Shown: positions 8,606-18,028 of the stretch, in pieces
How positions within the stretch are numbered: the first letter of the stretch is position 1
How the letters are laid out: each line of letters begins with the position of its first letter
DNA from: Bog-159 sp963818855
GTDB taxonomy: Bacteria; Acidobacteriota; Terriglobia; Bryobacterales; Bryobacteraceae
NCBI GenBank assembly: GCA_963818855.1
Contig: CAWFUH010000004.1
Coordinates: forward strand, 186,001 to 250,000
DNA: 64,000 nucleotides
Reading direction: 5' to 3'
Position numbers and translations under genes: made by a program
The notes under the pieces: model-generated
What the model was told of the DNA's origin: nothing
Seen by the model: only the letters and a program-made list of their open reading frames with translations
The model's database searches: none

Positions 8606-10198
8606 ATGCGTTGTTCTTACCTATTTGCCTTAGCTTCACTCTTCGCGGCAGCCGCACTGGGACAAACAAACGAAATCCCGCCGCCGGTTTTCCGCGTGAA
8701 CGTGGTAGCCCATTCCACCAAGGCGATCAATTACCGGCACCGCAGCGGGTCCACGGAGATCAGCTTCGTGGGTACCGCGCAGATGCCGAAAGCCCAGGGG
8801 CAGGCAAAAGTGGACAGCCGGCAGGGCGCCATTGCCATCGACGCATCGTTCCGCGACGTCGGACCTCCCAGCCAGTTCGGCGCCGAATACCTGACTTACG
8901 TGCTTTGGGCGGTTTCGCCCGAAGGGCGGCCGAAGAACCTCGGCGAGGTTCTGCTCGATGGCGGCAAGAGCAGTCTGAAGGTGACCACGGATCTGCAGGT
9001 ATTCGGATTGATCGTAACCGCGGAGCCTTACTTTTCGGTGACGCAGCCGAGCGACGTGATCGTGATGGAGAACGAGGTGCGGCCGGAAACGCTGGGCAAG
9101 ATCGAATTGATCGATGCGAAGTACGAACTGCTGCAGCGCGGGCAATATCAGAAGCTGGCGAACGTGCTGCGATTGCAGCCGGACCCAAAGATTCCCATCG
9201 AGATCTACGAAGCGCGCAATGCCGTCGAGATCGCGAAGTCGTCGGGGGCGGATAAATATGCCGCGGATACGTTCCAGAAAGCGCAGACTACGCTCGGGCA
9301 GGCCGAGAACTATCTGCAGCGCAAGCAGCGGAAACCGGCCATTATGATTGCGCGGGAGACGGCGCAGACGGCGGAGGATGCGCGGGTGATCGCGCTCAAA
9401 CGCCAGCTTGATGAGGCGCTGCAGAACGAGCGTGAAGCCGCTGCGGCGCGCGAAGCGGAAGCCAAGCGCCATGCAGAAGACGAACAGAAGCGCCGCGAAC
9501 AGGCCGAAGCCGATCGCAAGGCCGAGGCGGCGCGGCGTGCGCAAGCCGAAGCTGCCAAAGCTACGGCCGACACGCAGCGTCTGCAAGCCGAGTTGGCCGC
9601 CGCCAGAGAGGCGGTGGAACGGGCCAAGGCGGAGGCCGACCAGGCGCGCTCGGCGGCAGCGGCCCAGACCGCCCAAGCGGCCGCCGAGAAGGCGCGGCGC
9701 GAAGCGGCTGAATCCGACCGTTTACGGCAACAGGCCGAGCGGGAGAAACAGCAATTGCGCGAGCAACTGCTGCAGCAGCTCAACGCCGTGCTGGAGACGA
9801 AGGACACGGATCGCGGCCTGGTGGTGACCATGGCGGATGTCTTGTTCGATACCGGCAAATACACTTTGCGGCCGGCCGCGCGGGAGAAACTCGCGAAACT
9901 GGCGGGCATCGTGGTCGCGCATCCCGGCTTGATGCTGGCGGCTGAAGGGCACACCGACAGCACCGGCACGCCCGAATTCAACCAGAAACTCTCCGTGAAG
10001 CGTGCCGAGGCAGTGGTCGCGTACCTCAACGAACAAGGGCTGGCTGGCGACAGCCTGAGCGCCGCCGGATTCGGCGACACCCGTCCCATCGGATCGAACA
10101 AGACGGTCGGGGGCCGGCAGCAGAACCGTCGCGTGGAATTGATCGTATCGGGCGAGGTGATCGGCACCAAGATCGGCGCGAACGCGACCTCGAACTGA
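8606..10198 (+). CDS. OmpA-family outer-membrane/peptidoglycan-binding protein with long coiled coil
   Basis: Envelope protein of 530 residues. Signal peptide MRCSYLFALASLFAAAALGQ; a beta-rich N-terminal domain to about residue 200; a long Ala/Glu/Arg-rich coiled coil about residues 265-395 (repeats such as AAAREAEAKRHAEDEQKRRE); and a C-terminal OmpA domain with VLFDTGKYTLRPAAREKL, GHTDSTGTPEFNQKLSVKRA and GGRQQNRRVELIV, which binds peptidoglycan in this family. It likely tethers the outer membrane or a periplasmic module to the wall. It is followed by a convergent M20 peptidase 12 bp away. Confidence 0.85.
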   Translation: MRCSYLFALASLFAAAALGQTNEIPPPVFRVNVVAHSTKAINYRHRSGSTEISFVGTAQMPKAQGQAKVDSRQGAIAIDASFRDVGPPSQFGAEYLTYVLWAVSPEGRPKNLGEVLLDGGKSSLKVTTDLQVFGLIVTAEPYFSVTQPSDVIVMENEVRPETLGKIELIDAKYELLQRGQYQKLANVLRLQPDPKIPIEIYEARNAVEIAKSSGADKYAADTFQKAQTTLGQAENYLQRKQRKPAIMIARETAQTAEDARVIALKRQLDEALQNEREAAAAREAEAKRHAEDEQKRREQAEADRKAEAARRAQAEAAKATADTQRLQAELAAAREAVERAKAEADQARSAAAAQTAQAAAEKARREAAESDRLRQQAEREKQQLREQLLQQLNAVLETKDTDRGLVVTMADVLFDTGKYTLRPAAREKLAKLAGIVVAHPGLMLAAEGHTDSTGTPEFNQKLSVKRAEAVVAYLNEQGLAGDSLSAAGFGDTRPIGSNKTVGGRQQNRRVELIVSGEVIGTKIGANATSN

Positions 10199-10210
10199 CC
10201 GCCGCCGGCT

Positions 10211-11590
10211 TTACTTCGCCAGCGACTTCACCAGTTCGTACAGGAACTGCTGACCTTGATAGAACGACGCGACCGCCATGCGCTCGTCGCGGCCGTGAAA
10301 GCGGATATCATCCCGGTCGAAGAAGAATCCCTGTACGCCGTAGGTCGGAATACCGGCCTCGCGCAGGTATAAGCCGTCGGTGGCGCCCATCACCATGATC
10401 GGCACCGTGGGAACTCCCGGCCACATAGTGTCGGTGATGCGGCTCACTGCTTGGAATAAGTCCGCGCGCATGGGCGATGCGGGACCTTTCACCACCTCGC
10501 CCGCCGTGCTGAAGTTCACCTGATCGTCGGCCACGACCTTCTTGAGGGCGCTCTCCACGTAATCGGCGGAGTCGTCCGGCAGCACGCGGCAGTTCACGTT
10601 AGCGGCTGCCAATTGAGGCAGGGCGTTGCGGGCATGACCGCCCTCGATTTGTGTGGCTACGCAGGTGGTGCGCAGGGTGGCGTTCCAGGCCGGAGAAAGA
10701 GACGCCACGCGGGCCATAGCATCTGCAGAGCCCTGTGCCACTTGCGACAGATCGTTCGTTTCGGCGCCGCTTTCCAGTTTTGCCATGGCGCCGAAATACG
10801 CGGATGTCACTTCATTGGTTTTTACCGGGAAGTTGAATTTGGAAAGGCGGTCGAGCGCGGCGGCCAGATGGTAAATGGCATTATCGGGCACGGGCAGCGA
10901 ACTGTGGCCGCCCTTGTTGCGTACCTCCAGCCTGAAATTGATTACGTATTTCTCGCTGACCTGCACGTCATTGGCGATCTTCCGGCCATGCGACATATCG
11001 CCCCACCCACCTTCGTTGATGGCGAATTCGGCATCGATCTTGTCCCGATGGTTTTTCAGCAGCCATTGGACGCCGTTATAGGGGCCGCCGCCCTCCTCGT
11101 CGGCGGTGAGGGCCACGATCAGGTCGCGGTCCGGCTGGAACCCTTCGCGTTTGTAGCGGATCAGGTTGGCAATCCAGACAGCGGCCTGGGCCTTGTCGTC
11201 GCCCGTGCCGCGGCCGTAGAAGTAGCCGTCGCGCTCGATGAACTGGAACGGGTCCATGCTCCAGTCTTCGCGTTTGGCTTCGACCACGTCGGTATGCGCG
11301 AGCAGGAGGATAGGCTTGCGCGCGCCGGTGCCGCGATAGCGCACCACCAGGTTGGCTTTGGCGGGGATCGCGCCGCCGATGAACATATCGGATTCCGCAA
11401 AGCCCGCCGCTTTTAGCCTGGCTGCGGCCGCTTCGGCGACTGGTGTAGTGGCGCCGGTGGTGTATCCAGATTTGATCTCGATGAATTGCTTATAGATGTC
11501 GTGTGCCAGTTGTTTTTCCGCATCGGGCGGCATGTTCTGCGCCGCCAGAGCCACAGCCAGGATAGCTGTCAGTAAGGTGAATCTGAGCAT
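10211..11590 (-). CDS. Secreted M20 family metallopeptidase
   Basis: Di-zinc amidohydrolase/peptidase of 459 residues with a signal peptide (MLRFTLLTAILAVALAAQ), so probably periplasmic. Zinc-ligand motifs of the ArgE/DapE/CPG2 group are present: LLLAHTDVV, YGRGTGDDKAQ, ALTADEEGGGP and a late His in DIRFHGRDERM. The dimerisation domain follows RLEVRNKGGHSS. Likely releases amino acids from peptides or acylated amino acids; exact specificity unknown. It is 27 bp downstream of anmK on the same strand. Confidence 0.88.
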   Translation of the reverse strand: MLRFTLLTAILAVALAAQNMPPDAEKQLAHDIYKQFIEIKSGYTTGATTPVAEAAAARLKAAGFAESDMFIGGAIPAKANLVVRYRGTGARKPILLLAHTDVVEAKREDWSMDPFQFIERDGYFYGRGTGDDKAQAAVWIANLIRYKREGFQPDRDLIVALTADEEGGGPYNGVQWLLKNHRDKIDAEFAINEGGWGDMSHGRKIANDVQVSEKYVINFRLEVRNKGGHSSLPVPDNAIYHLAAALDRLSKFNFPVKTNEVTSAYFGAMAKLESGAETNDLSQVAQGSADAMARVASLSPAWNATLRTTCVATQIEGGHARNALPQLAAANVNCRVLPDDSADYVESALKKVVADDQVNFSTAGEVVKGPASPMRADLFQAVSRITDTMWPGVPTVPIMVMGATDGLYLREAGIPTYGVQGFFFDRDDIRFHGRDERMAVASFYQGQQFLYELVKSLAK

Positions 11591-11617
11591 TCCAAAATTG
11601 TTGCATACAGCGCGAGG

Positions 11618-12676
11618 CTACCCCAAGGTCACTTTGCCCAGCACGACGGGGTGGCGTGCGCCGGTGGCGGATGGCAGGTTGGACGGCCGGCGGTGCCAGG
11701 TCTGATAAGCCAGGATGGCGAAGGCGATGGCTTCCTTCGCGTCCACGTTCACGCCATAATCGGCCGAGGTGGCAAGCGCAACGCCGGGCAGGAGGGCGGC
11801 CAGATGCGCCATGATTTGCGGATTGTGGGCGCCGCCTCCGGAAACGATCAGTTCAGCCGGCGCGTAGGGCGCGGCGGCCATGGCAATCGTCGCGGCGGTG
11901 AGCACCGTGGCGGTGGCGATCAGATCGGGGAGGGGCAGGCCGGTCTTCGTCAGCCGGGCCACAAACTCCGCGCCGTATTGTTCGCGGCCGGCGCTCTTGG
12001 GTGGCTTCGTTCGGTAATATGGATCGGCCAACAGGCGATCGAGCAGGGGCCGGTTGACATTTGCGTGCGCGGCGATGCGGCCGTCACGGTCGAAGCTTTG
12101 CCGGCCGCCGGTGTACCCGGCCACCAGCGCATCGATGACCATGTTGCCGGGACCGGTGTCGAACGCGATGCCCGCGGGCAGCACCGTGATGTTGGCGATG
12201 CCGCCGATATTCAGCGCGATGCGCGTGCGGCGGGAGCGGCCGAATAACAGGCCATCGGCGAAGGGCACCAGCGGCGCGCCCTGGCCTCCGGCGGCGATAT
12301 CGCGCGTGCGGAAATCGGAGACGACAGGCACTCCGATGCGTTCCGCAATCACGGCGGCTTCGCCGATCTGGGTGGTGCATACGCCGCCTTCGTGATAGAT
12401 GGTCTGCCCGTGGCAACCGATTAGCTCCACCGGGCCATAGCGGCGGCAGGCGCGCTGGATGGCGCGCGCATAGAGTTCGCCCAGCCGGAAATTGAGCCGC
12501 GCGACCTCGCGCGTGTGGGCGGTGGTATTCGAGACGGCCAAAATCGCGCGGCGCATTGCGGCGGCATACGGTGTGGAGGCGAAGCCGATGGTGGAGATGC
12601 GGCGGCCGGCGATCTCCACGATAGCGACGTCGATGCCATCGAGGGAGGTGCCGCTCATCACGCCGGCTACACGCAC
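11618..12676 (-). CDS. anmK: Anhydro-N-acetylmuramic acid kinase
   Basis: Cytosolic sugar kinase that cleaves and phosphorylates 1,6-anhydro-MurNAc to MurNAc-6-phosphate in peptidoglycan recycling. The 352-residue product is of typical AnmK length and has the phosphate-binding GVMSGTSLDGIDVA at the N-terminus, GCHGQTIYHEG, RIALNIGGIANITVLP and FDTGPGNMVIDAL. Its start overlaps the last 10 bp of mutS, so the two are translationally linked in one transcript. Confidence 0.93.
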   Translation of the reverse strand: MRVAGVMSGTSLDGIDVAIVEIAGRRISTIGFASTPYAAAMRRAILAVSNTTAHTREVARLNFRLGELYARAIQRACRRYGPVELIGCHGQTIYHEGGVCTTQIGEAAVIAERIGVPVVSDFRTRDIAAGGQGAPLVPFADGLLFGRSRRTRIALNIGGIANITVLPAGIAFDTGPGNMVIDALVAGYTGGRQSFDRDGRIAAHANVNRPLLDRLLADPYYRTKPPKSAGREQYGAEFVARLTKTGLPLPDLIATATVLTAATIAMAAAPYAPAELIVSGGGAHNPQIMAHLAALLPGVALATSADYGVNVDAKEAIAFAILAYQTWHRRPSNLPSATGARHPVVLGKVTLG

Positions 12677-15279
12677 GCGCGCCTCAATTCCTCCTGCAAT
12701 TCCGCCAGCAGGCGCAAGGCTTCGATGGGACGCAGTTCGTCGATCTGCAAATTGCGAATGCGCTCGGCAATGCCGTAATTGAGCGGCTCGAAGAGCTGGA
12801 TCTGGACGGGGTGCGCGGGCGCGGGGGAAAGCTCTTCGGTAACCACATGCTCGGTGCGCTCGTGCAGGCGCAGAACTTCCTGGGCGCGCGCGATCACGCT
12901 GAGGGGCAATCCGGCCAGGCGGGCGACTTCGATGCCGTAGCTGCGATCGGCCTTGCCCGGCTCGACCTTGCGCAGGAAGATGATGCGGTCGCCGGCTTCT
13001 TTCACCGAGACGCTGAGGTTACGCACGCCGTCGAGCTGGCCGGCCAGTTCGGTGAGCTCGTGATAGTGGGTGGCGAACAGGGTCTTCGCGCGCGTCCGGG
13101 CGTGGATGTGTTCGACCACGGCCCAGGCCAACGCCAGGCCATCGTAGGTGGCGGTGCCGCGTCCGATTTCATCGAGCACGATGAAGCTGCGCGGTGTGGC
13201 GGTATTCAGGATGACGGCGGTCTCGGTCATCTCGACCATGAAGGTGGAGCGGCCGCGCGCCAGGTTGTCGGATGCGCCGATGCGGGTGAAGATGCGGTCG
13301 GTGAGGGGCAGCGTGGCGGAATCGGCGGGAACGAACGAACCCATTTGCGCCAGGATCGCGATCAGCGCGGCTTGCCGCAGGTAAGTGGACTTGCCGCCCA
13401 TATTCGGGCCGGTGATGATGGCGATCAGATCGGCGCTGGAGTTGAGATACAGATCGTTGGGGATGAATCGGCCGGCGTCCTGCTGTTCGAGGCGCTCGAT
13501 GACGGGATGGCGTCCGGCCAAAATCCGCATCTCGCCGCGCATTTCGCCGTTTTCGGAAAACGTGGGACGAACGTAGCGGTTCTCGGCGGCGACCTGGGCG
13601 AGCGCGGCGGTGACATCGATTTCGGCCACGGCGGCGGCGGTCGCGCGGATGCGCTGCGCGTGCGCGGCGGCGAACTTGCGCACTTCGGCGAACAACTCTT
13701 TTTCGAGGGTGAGGATCTTGTCTTCGGCGTCGAGGATTTTGCGCTCGTAATCCTTCAATTCGGGCGTGGTAAAGCGCTCGGCGTTGACCAGGGTTTGCTT
13801 GCGCTCGTAGTCGGCGGGGGCCAGATGCTGGTTGGCCTTGGAGATTTCGATGTAATAGCCGAAAACATTATTGAAGCGGACCTTCAGCGATTGAATGCCG
13901 GTGCGGACGCGCTCGCGGGATTCGATTTGGGCGATGACCTGGCGGCCATTGCGGCTGAGATCGCGGAGTTCGTCGAGCTCGGCGTGGCAGCCGGCGCGGA
14001 TGGTGCCGCCATCGGCCAGGTTGATGGGCGGCTCGTCGGCGATGGACTGCAGGATGCGGTCGCGCACCTCGGCGACTTCATCGAGCCGATCGTGCAAATC
14101 GCGCAGGCGGGCGGCACGCTGCGTTTCGAACGATGCTTTGAGGGTGGGGATCTTTTCGAGCGACTGGCCCAGCGCCAGGACATCGCGCGGGTTGGCGATC
14201 CCCATGGTGATCTTGGCGAGCAGGCGCTCGATATCCAGAATGCCGGCGAGTTGCTTACGCAATTCGGCGCGCAGGATGGTTTGCTGGAGGAACTCGGCGG
14301 CGGCGTCCAGGCGGCCTTGGATTTCTGCCAGGTCGAGCGAGGGACGCAGCAGGCGCTGGCGCAGCAAGCGGCCGCCCATACCGGTCTGAGTCTGATCGAG
14401 GACGTGCAGGAGGGTGGCGTCGGAGCGCTCGCCGGCGAAGAGCGGCTCGACCAGCTCGAGATTGCGTACGGTGACCGCATCGAGGAGCATGCTTTCGGCG
14501 CGATCGTAGTGGGTGGGGCGGTCGAGGTGTTCGAGCGCGGCGCGCTGGGTTTCGCGCAGGTAATGCAGGATGGCGCCGGCTGCGCAGACGGCCGCGGGGT
14601 GGTTGGCGAGGCCGCAGCCATCGAGCGAGAGGAGATGGAAATGATCGCGCAGGGTGCGGTCGGCGTAATCGAAGGTGAAGATCCAATCTTCGAGATCGGT
14701 GCGGAGGTAGTGGGGGCCTTGATCTTGGGCGCCGAGCAGGGGCAGATCGGCGGGGTAGAGCACCTCGCGCGCGCCCAGTTGCTCGATGGCGGCTTGGACC
14801 TCGGCGGGGTCCATTTCGGTGACGCGGAATTCGCCGGTGGAGACATCCACGTGGGCGACTCCAACCCTATTGGAGAAGCTGGAGACGGCGGCGAGGAAGT
14901 TGTTTTCGTGGGAGCGCAGGGCGAGCGAATCGGTGGCGGTGCCGGGCGTGACCACGCGGGTGATTTCGCGTTTGACCAGCTTCTTGGCCAGGGCGGGATC
15001 TTCCATCTGGTCGCAGATGGCGACGCGGTGGCCTTTCTGGATGAGGCGGGCGATGTAGCCTTCCGCGGAGTGGTAGGGGACGCCGCACATGGGGATGGGC
15101 GCGCCTTTTTCTTTGTTGCGGGAGGTGAGGGTGATTTCGAGTTCGCGGGCGGCGAGAATGGCGTCTTCGAAGAAGAGTTCGTAGAAATCGCCGAGACGGA
15201 AGAGGAGGAGGGCGTGGGGCACCTGCTGTTTGATGGCGTTGTACTGCCGCATCAGCGGCGTGGAGGGGTCGGTGGTCAC
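12667..15279 (-). CDS. mutS: DNA mismatch repair protein MutS
   Basis: Mismatch-recognition ATPase, 870 residues, full length for MutS1. The N-terminal mismatch-binding domain has the RLGDFYELFFEDA motif containing the Phe-x-Glu wedge; connector, lever and clamp domains follow; the ATPase has Walker A GPNMGGKST near residue 624, and FIVLDEIGRGTATYDG (Walker B and signature). The extreme C-terminus is short, with a tetramerisation-like helix (NLQIDELRPIEALRLLAELQ). It overlaps anmK by 10 bp. No mutL is in the window. Confidence 0.96.
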   Translation of the reverse strand: MTTDPSTPLMRQYNAIKQQVPHALLLFRLGDFYELFFEDAILAARELEITLTSRNKEKGAPIPMCGVPYHSAEGYIARLIQKGHRVAICDQMEDPALAKKLVKREITRVVTPGTATDSLALRSHENNFLAAVSSFSNRVGVAHVDVSTGEFRVTEMDPAEVQAAIEQLGAREVLYPADLPLLGAQDQGPHYLRTDLEDWIFTFDYADRTLRDHFHLLSLDGCGLANHPAAVCAAGAILHYLRETQRAALEHLDRPTHYDRAESMLLDAVTVRNLELVEPLFAGERSDATLLHVLDQTQTGMGGRLLRQRLLRPSLDLAEIQGRLDAAAEFLQQTILRAELRKQLAGILDIERLLAKITMGIANPRDVLALGQSLEKIPTLKASFETQRAARLRDLHDRLDEVAEVRDRILQSIADEPPINLADGGTIRAGCHAELDELRDLSRNGRQVIAQIESRERVRTGIQSLKVRFNNVFGYYIEISKANQHLAPADYERKQTLVNAERFTTPELKDYERKILDAEDKILTLEKELFAEVRKFAAAHAQRIRATAAAVAEIDVTAALAQVAAENRYVRPTFSENGEMRGEMRILAGRHPVIERLEQQDAGRFIPNDLYLNSSADLIAIITGPNMGGKSTYLRQAALIAILAQMGSFVPADSATLPLTDRIFTRIGASDNLARGRSTFMVEMTETAVILNTATPRSFIVLDEIGRGTATYDGLALAWAVVEHIHARTRAKTLFATHYHELTELAGQLDGVRNLSVSVKEAGDRIIFLRKVEPGKADRSYGIEVARLAGLPLSVIARAQEVLRLHERTEHVVTEELSPAPAHPVQIQLFEPLNYGIAERIRNLQIDELRPIEALRLLAELQEELRRACV

Positions 15280-15307
15280 TTATGACTCGATAAATTTGGG
15301 TCGCTAT

Positions 15308-15350
15308 GGGGCCGGCGTGGACGCCGGCCGCAGGACTGGAGTCCTGCCCC
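15308..15350. repeat. Modular palindromic intergenic element (two modules)
   Basis: Two perfect palindromes, GCCGGCGTGGACGCCGGC (15311-15328) and GCAGGACTGGAGTCCTGC (15330-15347), enclosed by GGGGC/GCCCC. Same module vocabulary as the elements at 2587 and 7267. It lies between gdhA-like and mutS, both on the minus strand. Confidence 0.75.
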
Positions 15351-15357
15351 ACAAGGG

Positions 15358-16650
<1,293 letters not shown>

Positions 16651-16961
16651 TATAGGCGATGGGCTCGCTTCGCTCGCGGGTGGTGGGTGATGGGTTGTGG
16701 GTGGTAGGGGGCGGTGGTTCTTCGGTCATTTTACTTTCGTACGAACAAAGCCAAGATGTTGTTTATTTACTTATACTTAACTGCGATTCAAAAGCCAATT
16801 TGGCGAAGACTGTGCCGGCTTTCTTTCGACTCAACGGTAGCATGGGGGCCGGGGGGCAGGATAGGGAAATGTGCAGATGATTGGGAAGAGGTTCTTTTTG
16901 GGACGCGTGACCGGCCTCGCCACCTGCGGTAAAATCCGTTTTATTCAAGGAGAAACATCCG
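16651..16961. other. Intergenic region, no gene seen
   Basis: 311 bp between divergent gdhA and the 2-hydroxyacid dehydrogenase. It contains a G/T-rich stretch of GTGGTGGGT-like words (about 16678-16720) and an AT-rich patch (about 16730-16800) that could hold promoters, but I cannot assign -35/-10 boxes. An AAGGAG ribosome-binding site precedes the gene at 16962. Confidence 0.5.
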
Positions 16962-17969
16962 ATGATTCGTTGGAGCCCATTACTATTGCTCTGCGCTTGC
17001 ACGCTCTCGGCGCAAACGAAAAAGATCCTGGTTGCAGGAGGCGGGGAAGACCTGGTTCAGGATCTGCAAAAAGTTTCGGCGAAGGCGCGCATCGTGCCGG
17101 TTACGGATAGCGATGTCATGCAGGAGATCGGGGATGCGGACGCATTTATAGGCCGCATCACACCGGCGGAGGTGCGTGCGGGCAAGAGACTGAAATGGGT
17201 GCAGGTGATGAGTGCGGGCGTGGAGGACGTGCTGTTCATGTCCGGCGGCAACGATTTGCGCGACAGCAACATCGTGCTGACCAACAACAAGATTGTACAG
17301 GGCCCGGAGATTGCCGACCACGCGATGGCGATGCTGTTGACGCTGTCGCGCGATTTGCGGAAGTATATCGCCGACGACGAACAGGAGAATTGGGATGGCA
17401 ACCGCTTTGGCGGCATCGAACTCAACGGGAAGACGGCCGTGGTGATTGGGCTCGGCGGCATTGGGATGCAGATCGCGACGCGGGCTTGGGCTTTCGGCAT
17501 GACCGTGATCGGGGTGGACCCGGAAGATAAGCCTTTCTCCCCATTCGTGAAACGAGTGGTGAAGCCGGACCAGTTGGATGAGGTGATCCCGGAAGCCGAC
17601 GTAGTGTTCATTTCGACGCCGCATACCGAGAAGAGCCATAAGATGATGGGCGCCGCCGAGTTCGAGTTGATGAAGCCGAAATCGTACTTCATTGCGGTGA
17701 GCCGCGGCGGTATCTACGACATGGGCGGCCTGGTGAAGGCGCTGGACGGTAAGCGACTGGCGGGTGCGGGGGTGGATGTGACCGATCCGGAGCCGCTGCC
17801 GAAGGGACACCCGCTGTGGAAGTTCAATAACGTGGTGATTACACCGCACATCGCTGGCCGGTCGGATCGCGATTATGAGCGAATGGTTGCCACGATCAAG
17901 GAGAATATCCAGCGGTTCGTGGATGGAAAGCCGCTGGTGAACGTGGTCGATAAGCAGAAAGGGTATTGA
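16962..17969 (+). CDS. Exported D-2-hydroxyacid dehydrogenase-family protein
   Basis: Rossmann-fold protein of 335 residues in the D-isomer-specific 2-hydroxyacid dehydrogenase family. The nucleotide-binding motif is GLGGIGMQIATRAWAFGM, with the catalytic Arg in VSRGGIYDM, Glu in DPEPLPKGHPLW and His in ITPHIAGRS. Unusually, it starts with a convincing signal peptide, MIRWSPLLLLCACTLSAQ, which is rare for an NAD-dependent enzyme. The start is fixed by an AAGGAG 8-10 nt upstream. Activity in the periplasm would need a cofactor carried across (as Tat substrates do) or the domain may be repurposed. Located just upstream of the ADOP permease. Confidence 0.85.
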   Translation: MIRWSPLLLLCACTLSAQTKKILVAGGGEDLVQDLQKVSAKARIVPVTDSDVMQEIGDADAFIGRITPAEVRAGKRLKWVQVMSAGVEDVLFMSGGNDLRDSNIVLTNNKIVQGPEIADHAMAMLLTLSRDLRKYIADDEQENWDGNRFGGIELNGKTAVVIGLGGIGMQIATRAWAFGMTVIGVDPEDKPFSPFVKRVVKPDQLDEVIPEADVVFISTPHTEKSHKMMGAAEFELMKPKSYFIAVSRGGIYDMGGLVKALDGKRLAGAGVDVTDPEPLPKGHPLWKFNNVVITPHIAGRSDRDYERMVATIKENIQRFVDGKPLVNVVDKQKGY

Positions 17970-18028
17970 ACACGGTAGAAGACAGCACCGTTCGTTAGTA
18001 ACCATTTCGGTCCATCGGAGTATAAAGA

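Noticed and set aside
9400..9780. Simple-sequence repeat in the OmpA gene
   Set aside because: It is ordinary coiled-coil coding sequence rich in Ala, Glu and Arg, not a tandem DNA repeat.
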